Origin: Sipunculus nudus
Taxonomy: Eukaryota; Annelida; Sipuncula; Golfingiida; Sipunculidae
Assembly: GCA_026874595.1 (NCBI GenBank)
Contig: CM049316.1
Span: 27,449,339-27,513,338 of the forward strand
DNA length: 64,000 nucleotides
Reading direction: 5' to 3'
Under the pieces are notes generated by a model. That model worked only from the letters and a program-made list of their open reading frames with translations, searched no databases and was not told where the DNA came from. The position numbers and the translations under genes are program-made. Shown here piece by piece: positions 28,201-36,782 of the stretch; the first letter of the stretch is position 1, and each line of letters opens with the position of its first letter.

Positions 28201-31200
28201 TTTAAAAAAGCTGTCATCTGTTAACGTGGCACAAATCGTAACTGCTGGACCTAGAATCTTCATTCTCGACACACTGAGAAACCTATTAAAAGTCTCCGTG
28301 GAAACCATAAATTAGATCTCTGTTACCCATATCCTTCGAGCTATGGGGCCCCAAAGTACCCCCCAGAAAAGTCAAAAATTTCATACAAAAACTTCAATAT
28401 CTCATTAACTACTTGACTGATGGTCATGATTTTTGGCATACGTATTGATCATAAGATGTTCCATCACTTCCTGCAGACTTGTGGCGCCACCTGAATTTTT
28501 CGATTTTTTACGAATTTAAAAATGTGAACAGCTGTTAACAGGGCACAAATCATAAAGACTGGACCTAGAATCTTCATTCTTGACACACTGAGAGGTCCAT
28601 AAAAAGTCTGCATGGAAACCTGAAATAAGGTCTCTGTTACCCATATCCTTTGAGCTATGGGGGGCTCCCAATAACCCCCCAGAATAATGGAAAATTTGAT
28701 AAAAACAAACTGCAACATCTCAATAACTACAACACTGATGGTCATGATTTTTGGCATACATATTGATCAAGAGGTGTTTCATCAGTACCTGCAGACTGGT
28801 GGTGCCACCTGTATTTTTTCAAATTTTCACAATTTTTTTTTCTCTATTTTCGAGACCTTTCAGGATGTAGTTATCTGTCAACAGGGTACAAATCGTAAGG
28901 ACTGGACCTAGAATCTTCATTGTTGACACACAGGGAGACCCATGATAAGTCTCCATGGACACCTGAAATTAGGTCTCTGTTACTCATATCCTTTGAGCTA
29001 TGGCACTCCAAAGTACAGCTCAGAATAATGGAAAATTTGATACAAAAGCTGAAGTATCTGAACAACTAATGCAGAGATCACCATAATTGTTTTCATGGAT
29101 ATTGATCATGGAGTGTTTCATCAGTTTCTGCAGACTGGCACCACCTGTATTTGTTCGGGTTTTTTTTACGAATTTTTTCTCTATTTTTGAGACCTTTAAA
29201 GTTATGAACATCTGTTAACAGGGCACAAATCATTAAAACTGGACCTAGAATCTTCATTCTTGACACACAGGGAACCCATGAAAAGTCTCCATGGAAACCT
29301 GAAATTAGGTCTCTGTTACCCATATTCTTTAAGCTGTATGGCTCCAAATCACCCCCCAGAATAATGGAAAATTTGATACAAAAACTGCTGTATCTCAATA
29401 ACTACAACACTGATGGTCATGATTTTCGGCATACATATTGATCATGACCTGTTCCATCAGTTTCTGCAGACTGGGTGCGCCACCTCTATTATTTTCAAAT
29501 TTTTACCATTTTTTTTCTCTTTTTTTGATACCTTTAAAGATGTGGTTATCTGTCAACAGGGTACAAATCACAACAACTGGACCTAGAATCTTCATTCTTG
29601 TCATGCAAGAAGGCCCATGAAAAGTGCCTGTGGAAACTTAAAATTAGGTCTCTGTTACATATATCCTTCAAGCTATAGGACTCCGAAGTATCCCTCAGAA
29701 TAATGGACAATTTGATACAAAAGCTGAAGTATCTGAACAACTAATGGGGAGATCACCATGATTCTTTGCATGGATATTGATGTTTGTAAGTGTTTTTATT
29801 AGTTTCTGCAGACTGGCGGAGCCACCTGTATTTTTGTACCTGCCAAAACAAAGTTTTGTGGATACTAAGTTTTTGACCGGGTTCCTCCGCCGTTGCCGCG
29901 TTCGTTTCCAGAGAGCTCCTCTGGGACTTGATTTTATCAGCTTTCCAAGCTCATATCTCGGGAACCGTTTGACTGATCAGGAAATAAAATTTATACTAAT
30001 GTAGCCCTTGGATAGCTCTATAACATACACAAAAAATGGTGGCGCCACCTGTAACCATGTTTGCACAGTGTCCATCTGTTCATCTGCCTTTGGTTAAAAT
30101 CACTCATATCTCTGCAGTGAATTGACTAATTCTCCTGAAATTTGGCATGCGTATACATCCTGGATAGCTTTCTTGATTTTATGACAGGTGGCGCCACCTA
30201 CATTCTCATTCACGCTGATGACATCCAAGCTCATATTTCGGGAACCATTTGACCGATCGGGCCAAAATTTTGCATGTATATAGGTCTAACATAGCTCTTT
30301 ATCATACGCAAAACTGGTGGCGCCACCTGCAACCATTTTTGCACAGCGTCTGTATGTTTGTCTGCCGTGCAATAATGTCACTCATATCTCGGCAGTGGTT
30401 TGACATATCTGCCTAAAATTTTGCAGTTTTATACATCCTGGATAGCTTTCTTGATTTTATGACAGGTGGCACCACCTACATTCATGTTCACGCTGATGAC
30501 ATCAAAGCTCATATCTCGGGAACCGTTTGACCGATCGGGCCAAAATTTTGCATCTGTATAGATCTAACATAGCTCTTTATCATACACAAAACTGGTGGCA
30601 CCACCTGCAACCATTTTTGCACAGCGTCTGTCTGTTTGTCTGCCGTGCAATAAAGTCACACACATCTTGGCAGTGGTTTGACATATCTGCCTAAAATTTT
30701 GCAGTTTTATACATCCTGGATAGCTTTCTTGATTTTATGACAGGTGGCGCCACCTTTATTCTAGTTCATACTGCAGACATCCAAGCTCATATCTCGGGAA
30801 CCGTTTGAACGATTGGGCCAAAATTTTGCATGTGTATAGATCTCACATAGGTCTTTATCATACACAAAACTGGAGGGGCCACCTGCAACCATTTTTGCAC
30901 ATTTTGCACAGCGTCTGTCTGTTGGTCTGCCGTGGCCTAAAATCACTCATTTCTCTGTAGTGGTTTGACATAACTGCCTAAAATTTTGCAGGTTTATACA
31001 TCCTGGATAGCTTTCTTGATTTTATGACAGGTGGCGCCACCTACATTCTTGTTAACGCTGCACACATCCAAGCTAATATCTCAGGAACCATTTGACTGAT
31101 TGGGCCAAAATTGTGCTTTTGTTTAGATCTCACATAGGTCTTTATCATACTCAAAACTGCAACCATTTTTTCACAGCGTCTGTCTGTTTGTCTGCCGTGG

Positions 31201-33738
31201 GCTAAAATCACTCATATCCATGTAGTGGTTTGACTTTTCTGCCTAAAATTTTGCATATGTATACAACTTGGACAGCTTTCTGGATTTGTGGTAGGTTGCA
31301 CAACCTACATACACATTTAGGCTGCAGACATCCATGCTAATATGCAACATACCTCACTCTGTTTCCCCTTGCCACTCAATCCATGCCTCACTTCACTCTG
31401 ATTTTGGCAGATACACGTAGTCACTTGTCGGCTACCCGAATTCTAGTTTTTAAAGTTTACATATTTTTTCTCTATTTTTCAGATATATAAATACAGACTA
31501 AATCTTGGCCTGTTGGTTAATCTGTTTGATGCTTCAGTTGAATGGGTATCTACCATTCTGATGATAAAATTTCCTTTTGTGAATCTCTTCCCAGTCAGCT
31601 GAGCGTCATGACCCATGGGTCACTTGTTAGTTTAGAAAGCTGAAAGAAATTGGCCAAAAATTGTAGCTTTTATTAATGTTTTTATGAGACCATGTCAGAC
31701 CTTTGCTCGCTCTAGCCCCTCACGAGTCACCTGTATGTTGACCTTGTTGAACTTTCAACAAATTATGCATGCTTGAGGCGAGGCACAAACTAGGGCAGCC
31801 AGGCAGCTTATGGCCAGCCACAGTTAATCCAGGTGTCCAACCCAACTCATCTAGTAGTTTTAACCAACAACATAACAATAAACAATAAATTAATAAATTT
31901 TATTGATTTTTAATAACAAATTAAAGAAAAATAGAAAAGGAATTTGTTAGTTGATAATAACAGGAAATTAACTTGAGTTACTGATGATATAAGAATCTTG
32001 TATCGATGGATAGAATGTCACGTATTCCAAATAACACCATGCAGTCACCTATGGTATTTTTCAGTTCAATTTTAATGATAAAAAAGTAAACAATATTATT
32101 CATTACTAATCATTAGGGATCATATGAAGGAAATTAATGATAGACAAAGATGCAGTCGATAATATTAAGCTAGATTCCTACTGTGGATAGTGTGTACATT
32201 GATGTGAAATTAGTCCAAAATGAATATATTACATTTATTTTTTTAATATAAATATAGGCCATAAAACCAGGTACTTATGATCATTATTTAAATGTGTGAA
32301 TTTTGTATATTCTGGATTCTCAACATCATTGTTTGGTGAAAACTGAATAAATACCAGACATGGTGCGAATACTTTGCAACTGTATTTAAATACAAATATG
32401 AATATGTACTCCATGATAAAATTTCTTTCATAAGAATGGGAATTCAGGTAAAAATGAAAGTATATGAATATCAGTGCAAATACTTTCAAAATGTATTCAT
32501 GAATGCATTCATGAATATATTCTTTAATATTATTTTAATAATCACTTCAGTTATATTTTATTTTAAAAAATCATATGATTCTCTTATTATTTTTAATAAA
32601 AATTATATTTGGGACAATATTTGTAATTTTTTTTAATAAATAGTTAAACTCTTATATTATATGTTCTGCTTATAAGTTATATGGCCAAGTCAAAATCTGT
32701 GTGACAATAGCACTCCATTTGTTAACAAAATAAATGAAATCAATCCTCTTCCCTGTCTCCAAAGGTACTATCAAAATCATACATAAGCTAAACAACAACA
32801 ACTCATAATACAGCTTATTTTTTTTACCACATAAAACCAGCATGTGCCTCATTTCTAAATCATATTTTTTAATCATATATAACAGCTGAGCGCCGTGACC
32901 CATAGGTCCCTTGTTCTAAAATTCCACAGAAAAATAATTTCATTGATCTTTTTTTTTATATTTATTAGGTGGAGGTATCCATGTAAATTTTTATATGGAA
33001 GTAACCGCCTCCATTTTTAATGCTTATTTAACTTCATATATGTGCATCTGTAAAATTCCATTCCAGTTTAGGACTACATGACAAGGCAGTATCACATGCT
33101 TCCCCTTATTTTATATCCTGGCATTAACCAGGCCTAGTGACTACTGCACCTTGCAGGCACTTGATGTGTACTCATCCACACTGCTTGGTCATACAACTGA
33201 GGAACCCCTGAAAGGCACACTCGTTTGTGAGTGAAACTTGGCCTTTGGGCAAAGCCTTCCGTTAAGCATGCAGTGGGCTCACCCTGGTTGGGGCCGACCG
33301 TGAAAAATCTCACAGCCTCACCTGAGATTCGTTTTCACTCTCTATTATTATTTTTTTAGCAATATCAATAATTTTATAGATCTTAGTTACAAAAGAAGAC
33401 ATAAAAACTACTGGACAGATGTCCATAAAATTTGGTGGGGGGGGGGGGGGGGGGGGATGTCACTGCCAAGGCAAGACCACATTTAATTTTATTGTCTTTC
33501 ATGATTAAATGGCAGATCCAGCAGTACTGATATTGCTGATGTCATGAATTTAGTGTGCCACTGGCATTTTAGAATATTGGTTACAACTAAAATTTTAATA
33601 AATAACAAAGAAAGATCATTTTATTTTCAGAATCTTCCTGGGGTAAGTGTCCATAAAGGTGAAGTTGATGAGACAGGGATACAGGTGATGAGGGGAACAG
33701 CAGGAAGTCAGGCAGCATCTTGTGTGTTCCCATCCTAG
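142..33738 (+). CDS. FCSK: L-fucose kinase (fucokinase), C-terminal 564 residues, 13 exons
   Basis: Fucokinase phosphorylates L-fucose to fucose-1-phosphate with ATP in the cytosolic GDP-fucose salvage pathway. Exons: 142-219, 581-717, 1198-1346, 1869-2015, 2453-2614, 4580-4614, 9695-9798, 10128-10265, 11132-11226, 11723-11941, 19006-19105, 20100-20323, 33631-33738. All junctions are GT..AG and the phases close to a stop at 33736-33738. Counting from the first full codon, residues ~190-205 carry the GHMP signature [13 protein letters not shown], ~312-321 the ATP-loop motif PHGSGLGTSS (across exons 8 and 9), and ~500 the C-terminal GAGGGGF motif. [27 protein letters not shown] and [13 protein letters not shown] match vertebrate fucokinase as I remember it. 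The family is about 1,080 residues long, so the N-terminal pyrophosphorylase-like half lies mostly left of the window. Introns 6, 10 and 12 are inflated by transposable elements. The identification is firm. Confidence 0.96.
581..717 (+). CDS. FCSK: Fucokinase exon w2
   Basis: The acceptor is TATGTTTCAG ending at 580 and the donor is GTACC at 718. The exon reads [19 protein letters not shown] and onwards, and leaves a G for the next exon. It is weakly conserved linker sequence, supported mainly by phase continuity with its neighbours. Confidence 0.85.
1198..1346 (+). CDS. FCSK: Fucokinase exon w3
   Basis: The acceptor is ATTACAG ending at 1197 and the donor is GTAGGT at 1347. The exon contains [19 protein letters not shown], the counterpart of a strongly conserved stretch before the kinase domain in animal fucokinases. 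Confidence 0.95.
1869..2015 (+). CDS. FCSK: Fucokinase exon w4
   Basis: The acceptor is CATTGCAG ending at 1868 and the donor is GTAGGA at 2016. The exon is exactly 49 codons. It contains [20 protein letters not shown], highly conserved in fucokinases. Confidence 0.96.
2230..2298 (-). repeat. tRNA-derived SINE relic (tRNA-like head)
   Basis: On the minus strand there is an A-box-like stretch, TTGAAGTGGGTAGAACATC, followed ~25 bases later by a B-box-like AGGTTTGAATCC. This spacing is typical of the RNA polymerase III promoter in a tRNA head. It is degenerate and sits in a fucokinase intron, so a relic SINE is more likely than a working tRNA. Confidence 0.45.
2453..2614 (+). CDS. FCSK: Fucokinase exon w5 with the GHMP kinase signature
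   Basis: The acceptor is GTCTCCAG ending at 2452 and the donor is GTTGGA at 2615. The exon is 54 codons, phase 0 at both ends. It encodes [16 protein letters not shown], the N-terminal signature of the GHMP kinase superfamily, so the kinase domain begins here. Confidence 0.97.
3030..3110 (-). repeat. Possible tRNA-derived SINE fragment
   Basis: The minus strand carries AGGTTCGATCCCA near 3056-3068, an excellent B-box. I see no convincing A-box, so this may be a truncated SINE head or chance. Confidence 0.25.
4580..4614 (+). CDS. FCSK: Fucokinase exon w6, a 35-nt micro-exon
   Basis: This micro-exon reads [11 protein letters not shown] plus GA of a split Glu codon. It has acceptor CTTTGTAG (ending 4579) and a perfect GTAAGT donor at 4615. 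It joins exon w5 (ending IDNK) to exon w7 (starting E-LEIRLIL) in frame, and the vertebrate protein has the equivalent RPIGARARRI. It is too short for ordinary ORF finding. Confidence 0.93.
5119..9271 (+). mobile_element. Pearl/Helentron-like non-autonomous element, copy A (4.15 kb)
   Basis: The left end starts TTAGCTCAGCTGACT and folds on itself (AGCTCAGCTGACT against AGTCATCTGAGCT at 5137-5149). A CCGT/CTGT microsatellite follows at about 5166-5196. The core has eight ~338-bp monomers (to ~7.75 kb), then about three ~276-bp dimeric monomers (to ~8.9 kb). The right end carries AGTCAGCTGAGC (perfect inverse of the left end), the 12-bp palindrome GACCCATGGGTC and the terminus ACTTGTT. There is no transposase ORF. 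It lies in fucokinase intron w6. The family name is from memory of bivalve pearl elements. Confidence 0.8.
9272..9694 (+). other. Intron remainder between copy A and fucokinase exon w7
   Basis: Intronic sequence with no recognisable gene or repeat. A T-tract lies just before the exon w7 acceptor. Confidence 0.4.
9695..9798 (+). CDS. FCSK: Fucokinase exon w7
   Basis: The acceptor follows a long T-tract (GTCTTTCAG ending 9694) and the donor is GTGAAT at 9799. The exon reads [20 protein letters not shown] and then DYYQPHAPG, matching the fucokinase DYCQPHAPGALL region. Confidence 0.95.
10128..10265 (+). CDS. FCSK: Fucokinase exon w8
   Basis: The acceptor is TTGTTACAG ending at 10127 and the donor is GTAAGA at 10266. 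The exon runs from [10 protein letters not shown] to [14 protein letters not shown]. Its 3' end is the first half of the GHMP ATP-binding glycine/serine loop. Confidence 0.96.
10981..10997. repeat. Poly(C) tract (17 C)
   Basis: Uninterrupted run of 17 C in a fucokinase intron. Its exact length may be unreliable in assembly. Confidence 0.8.
11132..11226 (+). CDS. FCSK: Fucokinase exon w9 (ATP-loop second half)
   Basis: The acceptor is TGTTTAAG ending at 11131. The exon reads [17 protein letters not shown] and ends THA. Two donors are possible: GTTAGT at 11227, or GTAAGA at 11231. Only the first gives phase 0 and joins to [14 protein letters not shown] of the next exon, matching HAVLHLEQ in relatives, so it is chosen. 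Confidence 0.9.
11723..11941 (+). CDS. FCSK: Fucokinase exon w10
   Basis: The acceptor is CTGATCTAG ending at 11722 and the donor is GTGAGC at 11942. The exon is 73 codons. It contains [20 protein letters not shown] and [13 protein letters not shown], both near-invariant in the family. Confidence 0.97.
12726..12862. repeat. (TA)n microsatellite
   Basis: About 135 bases of AT dinucleotide repeat with a few interruptions. A related stretch at about 13230-13277 sits in a directly repeated context. Both are followed by AAACC-TATAGGTGACAGACTTTTT-like sequence, so the block 12690-13080 is a diverged duplicate of 13190-13560. Confidence 0.85.
13190..13560. repeat. Second copy of a ~370-400-bp direct repeat containing (TA)n
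   Basis: It shares with 12690-13080 the order ATTTAAGAATAATTTG, (TA)n, GGTGACAGACTTTTTAAACA, AATATGAAACAAAAAT and a CCCCACCCCAGT segment. It directly precedes copy D. Confidence 0.6.
13578..17535 (+). mobile_element. Pearl/Helentron-like element, second family, copy D (3.96 kb)
   Basis: It has the same left end as copy A (TTAGCTCAGCTGACT...AGTCATCTGAGCTATAG) and a CCGT/CTGT microsatellite at about 13634-13675. The core differs: ~680-bp units start near 13680 and 14370, with a partial one near 15830. The right end carries CAGCTGAGCGCCGTGACC and the GACCCATGGGTC palindrome near 17517. An embedded TC-rich tract lies at about 16077-16180. It sits in fucokinase intron w10 and has no coding capacity. 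It supplies the uninterrupted version of two sites that are occupied in copy E. Confidence 0.7.
16077..16190. repeat. (TC)n-rich simple repeat
   Basis: CT-rich tract with long (TC)n runs inside element D. Confidence 0.8.
17536..19005 (+). other. Intron remainder before fucokinase exon w11
   Basis: AT-rich intronic DNA. A segment at about 18640-18735 resembles the reverse complement of about 12115-12200 (shared GCCTACCAG and GATGCAGTCCC blocks). They may be two ends or copies of an old MITE. No gene was seen. Confidence 0.35.
19006..19105 (+). CDS. FCSK: Fucokinase exon w11
   Basis: The acceptor is TTGCTTGCAG ending at 19005 and the donor is GTGGGT at 19106. The exon reads [20 protein letters not shown] and ends SHALVQ plus a split Gly. 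It follows a 7.06-kb intron that holds repeat copy D. Confidence 0.93.
19531..20050 (+). mobile_element. Degenerate pearl-like element fragment, copy G
   Basis: It begins AATAGCTCAGCTGACTTTTAGTC, a decayed form of the left terminal hairpin. Monomer-like sequence follows, including TGCCATGAAATTTG and GTGGCACTACC near 19893. No right end was found. It lies between fucokinase exons w11 and w12. Confidence 0.45.
20100..20323 (+). CDS. FCSK: Fucokinase exon w12 with the C-terminal GHMP glycine motif
   Basis: The acceptor is CACTATCAG ending at 20099 and the donor is GTAAGG at 20324. The exon contains [14 protein letters not shown] and [13 protein letters not shown], the third GHMP motif. Its end is phase 0. 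Confidence 0.97.
23068..23267. repeat. Tandem duplication, 103-bp period, two copies
   Basis: GTACCTTTTAAACATAAAAT begins at 23068 and again at 23171. The following ~95 bases are identical by eye, ending in GGGTTCATTCGCC in both copies. The duplication looks recent. Confidence 0.9.
25021..25107. repeat. Short 39-bp duplication followed by poly(C)
   Basis: GAGAGGATGTTTCCAGGTA occurs twice about 39 bases apart (25028 and 25062). It is followed by a run of 24 C at 25084-25107. A second short duplication (AAACACGCCAGA...CAGTCACGTGAACC) lies just to the right, at about 25180-25262. Confidence 0.75.
25740..27170. repeat. Degenerate ~360-bp tandem repeats with ACCTG..CAGGT palindromes
   Basis: ACCTGTGCAGGT (26099), ACCTGTACAGGT (26463) and ACCTGTACAGGT (26816) recur 364 and 353 bases apart. 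Each is embedded in ATTTACCT..TTACCT sequence and followed by similar CATAAATT- and CAAAGGTA-type blocks. They lie in the right third of the TTAA-flanked insertion. Confidence 0.6.
27468..31628 (+). mobile_element. Pearl/Helentron-like non-autonomous element, copy B (4.16 kb)
   Basis: Nearly identical to copy A along its length: same left hairpin, CCGT/CTGT microsatellite, ~338-bp then ~276-bp monomers, and right end AGTCAGCTGAGC, palindrome, ACTTGTT. It has seven 338-bp monomers against eight in A, and about one more 276-bp dimer. It is inserted in element E: left flank ATAAGGATTTCAGCTT and right flank GAAAGCTGAAAGAAATT correspond to adjacent sequence in copy D. No ORF has coding character. 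Confidence 0.8.
33061..33331 (-). repeat. SINE, truncated copy 1
   Basis: About 270 bases that align by eye with 56545-56815. Shared blocks include GACTACATGACA, ATCCTGG.GTTAACC, GAACCCCTGAAAGGC and GGCCGACCGT.AAAAATCTCAC. The match stops at GAGATTCG, in the middle of the B-box of the complete copy, so the tRNA-like head is missing. It lies in the last fucokinase intron. Confidence 0.7.
33437..33456. repeat. Poly(G) tract (20 G)
   Basis: Homopolymer of 20 G in the last fucokinase intron. Similar tracts lie at 36911-36923, 39653-39671, 41762-41778 and 60517-60535. The exact lengths should not be trusted. Confidence 0.8.
33631..33738 (+). CDS. FCSK: Fucokinase terminal exon w13
   Basis: The acceptor is TTTATTTTCAG ending at 33630. 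The exon reads [20 protein letters not shown] and runs to a TAG at 33736-33738. It is the counterpart of the C-terminal YSIHLVEVDTQGL region of relatives. It lies 13.3 kb beyond exon w12. Confidence 0.93.
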   Translation, partial: NLPGVSVHKGEVDETGIQVMRGTAGSQAASCVFPS

Positions 33739-33765
33739 GAGTGGCCATATTACTCTTTATCCTGA

Positions 33766-33771
33766 AATAAA
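33766..33771 (+). terminator. Poly(A) signal of the fucokinase gene
   Basis: There is a canonical AATAAA 28 bases after the fucokinase stop codon. It implies a very short 3' UTR. Confidence 0.7.
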
Positions 33772-34107
33772 GTTTTAATATGTGGCAGTTGTGGGAAATG
33801 GGTTTTGCTAACTGTGATTCAAAATGTACCTTTGAAAAATGTATGAATTTCAGTTCTAGATATATTATTACAATACAAAAAAGAGATGATGACCAAATTT
33901 CACAAATCTGCATCTGTGTAGCAGTGTTACAATACATGTTGTTCTATGATTAGTTTGGTATCTATATATTTTTTATCAGAGCTTTCAACACTATTGAAGA
34001 ATCAAATATTTTTTATCTTTCTAACGTGCAAACCTTCTTATATACGCCAAACAAAAATCATGAAACTAATAATCATACTTAATGCAGTGCTTCCGAATAC
34101 AACATTT

Positions 34108-36782
34108 TTAGCTCAGCTAACCATCATTCATCTGTCCATACATTAACAAGGCACACATCGTAACCCCTTGACCTAAAAACATTATACAAAGGATCGTATT
34201 AGGTTCTTGGTAAATCTCCTTGCATTCCAAAAATTAGGTCACTGTAAACTATATTCTGTGAATTACACATGTTTTTTTATGTTTTAAGCTCTTAGAAAAT
34301 CAGACTTGTGTTAGTTATCTGGGCTGCAAAACAAAATCTTGCACTCATCCCCAAACCAAAGCATTGTGCATCATCTGCAGATGTAACATTGTCACCTTGC
34401 AAAAAATGAAGAAATTTGGCATTAACCAGTTCTTCAGAACTGTTGCTAAAAAAGTAAAACATGCTAACATTTTCAGCTGTTGATGTATGAAAATCATACT
34501 TTCGATAAAATATCTCAGTGATGATTTTTTATGGATCTTTCTGAAATTTGGTAAACTTGTTTATCATTGAAATACCCTTTCAACTGTGAAAGACTCGTGG
34601 TGCCATCTACTTTTCTTTATTTTTACACATTTTTTTTTTTTTTTTTTTATTTATGAACACAGAAATTACTGCTGGCCAGTTGTTAACAAGGCACAAATTG
34701 TAACTGCTTGAACTAGAAATATAATTTCTTAATATTCAGGTAGGTCCTTGGTAAATCTGGGTGCATGCCAAAAATAAGGCCACTTAATTTTTGAGTTACA
34801 TGTGTTCTTGTGTGTTTTTAGCTCAGCTGACTGTAAGTCATCTGAGCTATAGCGATCACCCTTTGTCCGTCATCCGTCTGTCTGTCTGTCCGTCCGTCCG
34901 TTAACCTGGCACAAATTGTAACCACTGGACCTAGAATCTTCATTCTTGACACACTGAGAGACCTATGAGAAGTCTCCATGGAAACCAGAAATTAGGTCTT
35001 TGTTACCCATATCCTTCAAGCTATGGGGCCCAAAAGTAACCCCCCAGAATAGTCAAAAATTTCATGCAAAAACTTCAATATCTCATTTACTACATCACTG
35101 ATGGTCATGATTTTTGGCATACTTATTGATCATGAGATGTTTCATCAGTTTCTGAAGACTGGTGGCGCCACCTGTATTTGTTCGGGTGTTTTTACAAATT
35201 TTTTTCTCAATTTTTTAGACCTTTAAAGATATGAACATCTGTTGACAGGGCACAAATCATAACAACTGGACCAAGAATCTTCATTCTTGACACACAGGGA
35301 GACCCATGGAAAGTTTCCATGGAAACTTAAAATTAGGTCTCTGTTACCCAAATCCTATGAGCTATGGCACTCCAAAGTACAGCTCAGAATAATGGAAAAT
35401 TTGAAGCAAAAGCTGAAGTATCTGAACAACTAATGCAGAGATCATCATAATTGTTTGCACGGATACTGATCATTGAGTGTTTCATCAGTTTCTGCAGACT
35501 GGTGGCACCATCTGTATTTGTTCGGGTGTTTTTACGAATTTTTTTCTCAATTTTTTAGACCTTTAAAGATATGAACATCTGTTGACAGAGCACAAATCAT
35601 AACAACTGGACCAAGAATCTTCATTCTTGACACACAGGGAGACCCATGAAAAGTTTCCATGGAAACCTGAAATCAGGTCTCTGTTACCAATATCCTTTAA
35701 GCTCTATGGCTCCAAAATACCCCCCAGAATAATGGAAAATTTGACACAAAAACTGCAGTATCTCAATAACTACAACACTGATGCTCATGATTTTTGGCAT
35801 ACATATTGATCATGAGGTGTTCCATCAGTTTCTGCAGACGGGGTGAGCCACCTCTATTTTTTTCAAATTTTTACCATTTTTTTCTCTATTTTTTTAAACC
35901 TTTAAAGATGTTGTTATCTGTCAACAGGGTACAAATCATAACAACTGGACCTAGATTCTTCATTCTTGTAATGCAAGGAGGCCCATGAAAAGTGTTTGTG
36001 GAAACCTGAAATTAGGTCTCTGTTTCCCATATCCTTCAAGCTATAGGACTCCGAAGTATCCCTCAGAATAACGGAAAATTTGATACAAAAGCTGAAGTAT
36101 CTGAACAACTAATGCAGAGATCACCATGATTCTTTGCATGGATATTGTTATGGAGTGTTTCATCAGTTTCTGCAGACTGGTGGTGCTGCCTTAATTTTAT
36201 TCAATTTTTAGAATTTTTTTTCTCTATTTTTGAGACCTTCAAGGATGCTGTCATCTGTTAAGGGGCACAAATTGTAACAACTGGACCTAGAATCTTCATT
36301 GTTGTCATGCAAGGAGACCCATGAAAAGTGTCTGTGGAAACCTGAAATTAGGTCTCTGTTACCCATATGCTTTAAGCTATAGGACTCGGAAGTATCCCTC
36401 AGAATAATGGAAAATTTGATACAAAAGCTGAAGTATCTAAACAACTAATGCAGAGATCACCATGATTCTTTGCATGGATATTGACCATGTGTTTTTTGCA
36501 GACTGGTGGAGCCACCTGTATTTTTTAAGCATTTTTTCTCTATTTTTGAGATATATAAATACAGACACAATCTTGGCCTGTTGGTAAATCTGTTTGATGC
36601 TTCAGTTGAATGGGTATATACTGCCATTCAGATGATAAAATTTCCTTTTGCAAATCTCTTCCCAGTAAGCTGAGCGTTATGACCCATGGGTCACTTGTTA
36701 AGTTATATAATTTACCCTATTAGGTTTTAACATTATATACTGCTCAAGTCAGCTGAGCATTACGCCCATGGGTCGCCTATTT
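34108..36782 (+). mobile_element. Old pearl-like element F, interrupted by copy C
   Basis: A decayed left end (TTAGCTCAGCTAACCATCATTCATCTG) starts at 34108. Two diverged monomers follow (GTTAACAAGGCACA.ATCGTAAC at ~34142 and ~34683). Copy C then intervenes. A separate decayed right end, GTCAGCTGAGCATTACGCCC with ATGGGT, follows at about 36749-36782. The left and right pieces together make one element with copy C inside. Confidence 0.5.
34818..36699 (+). mobile_element. Pearl/Helentron-like element, copy C (1.88 kb)
   Basis: It has the first-family left end and hairpin, CCGT/CTGT repeats at about 34865-34901, and five ~338-bp monomers with palindromic sites near 35160, 35505, 35840, 36178 and 36508. 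The right end has AAGCTGAGCGTTATGACCC and GACCCATGGGTC, then ACTTGTT. It lacks the ~276-bp monomer block of copies A and B, apart from a short tail matching the last ~150 bases of A. It lies downstream of the fucokinase gene. Confidence 0.75.

Larger units (their letters stand above)
20439..32915 (+). mobile_element. Second-family element, copy E, split by two later insertions
   Basis: The left end is at 20439 (TTAGCTCAGCTGACT, then CCGT repeats). The ~680-bp core matches copy D up to TACCTTAA at 21682. The D-like sequence resumes at TTAAATTTTGCCCAA (27373), stops at 27467, and resumes again at about 31629. The right end CAGCTGAGCGCCGTGACC is near 32883-32900, where the palindrome is one base off. 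Element-derived DNA totals about 2.6 kb. It lies in the last fucokinase intron. Confidence 0.65.
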
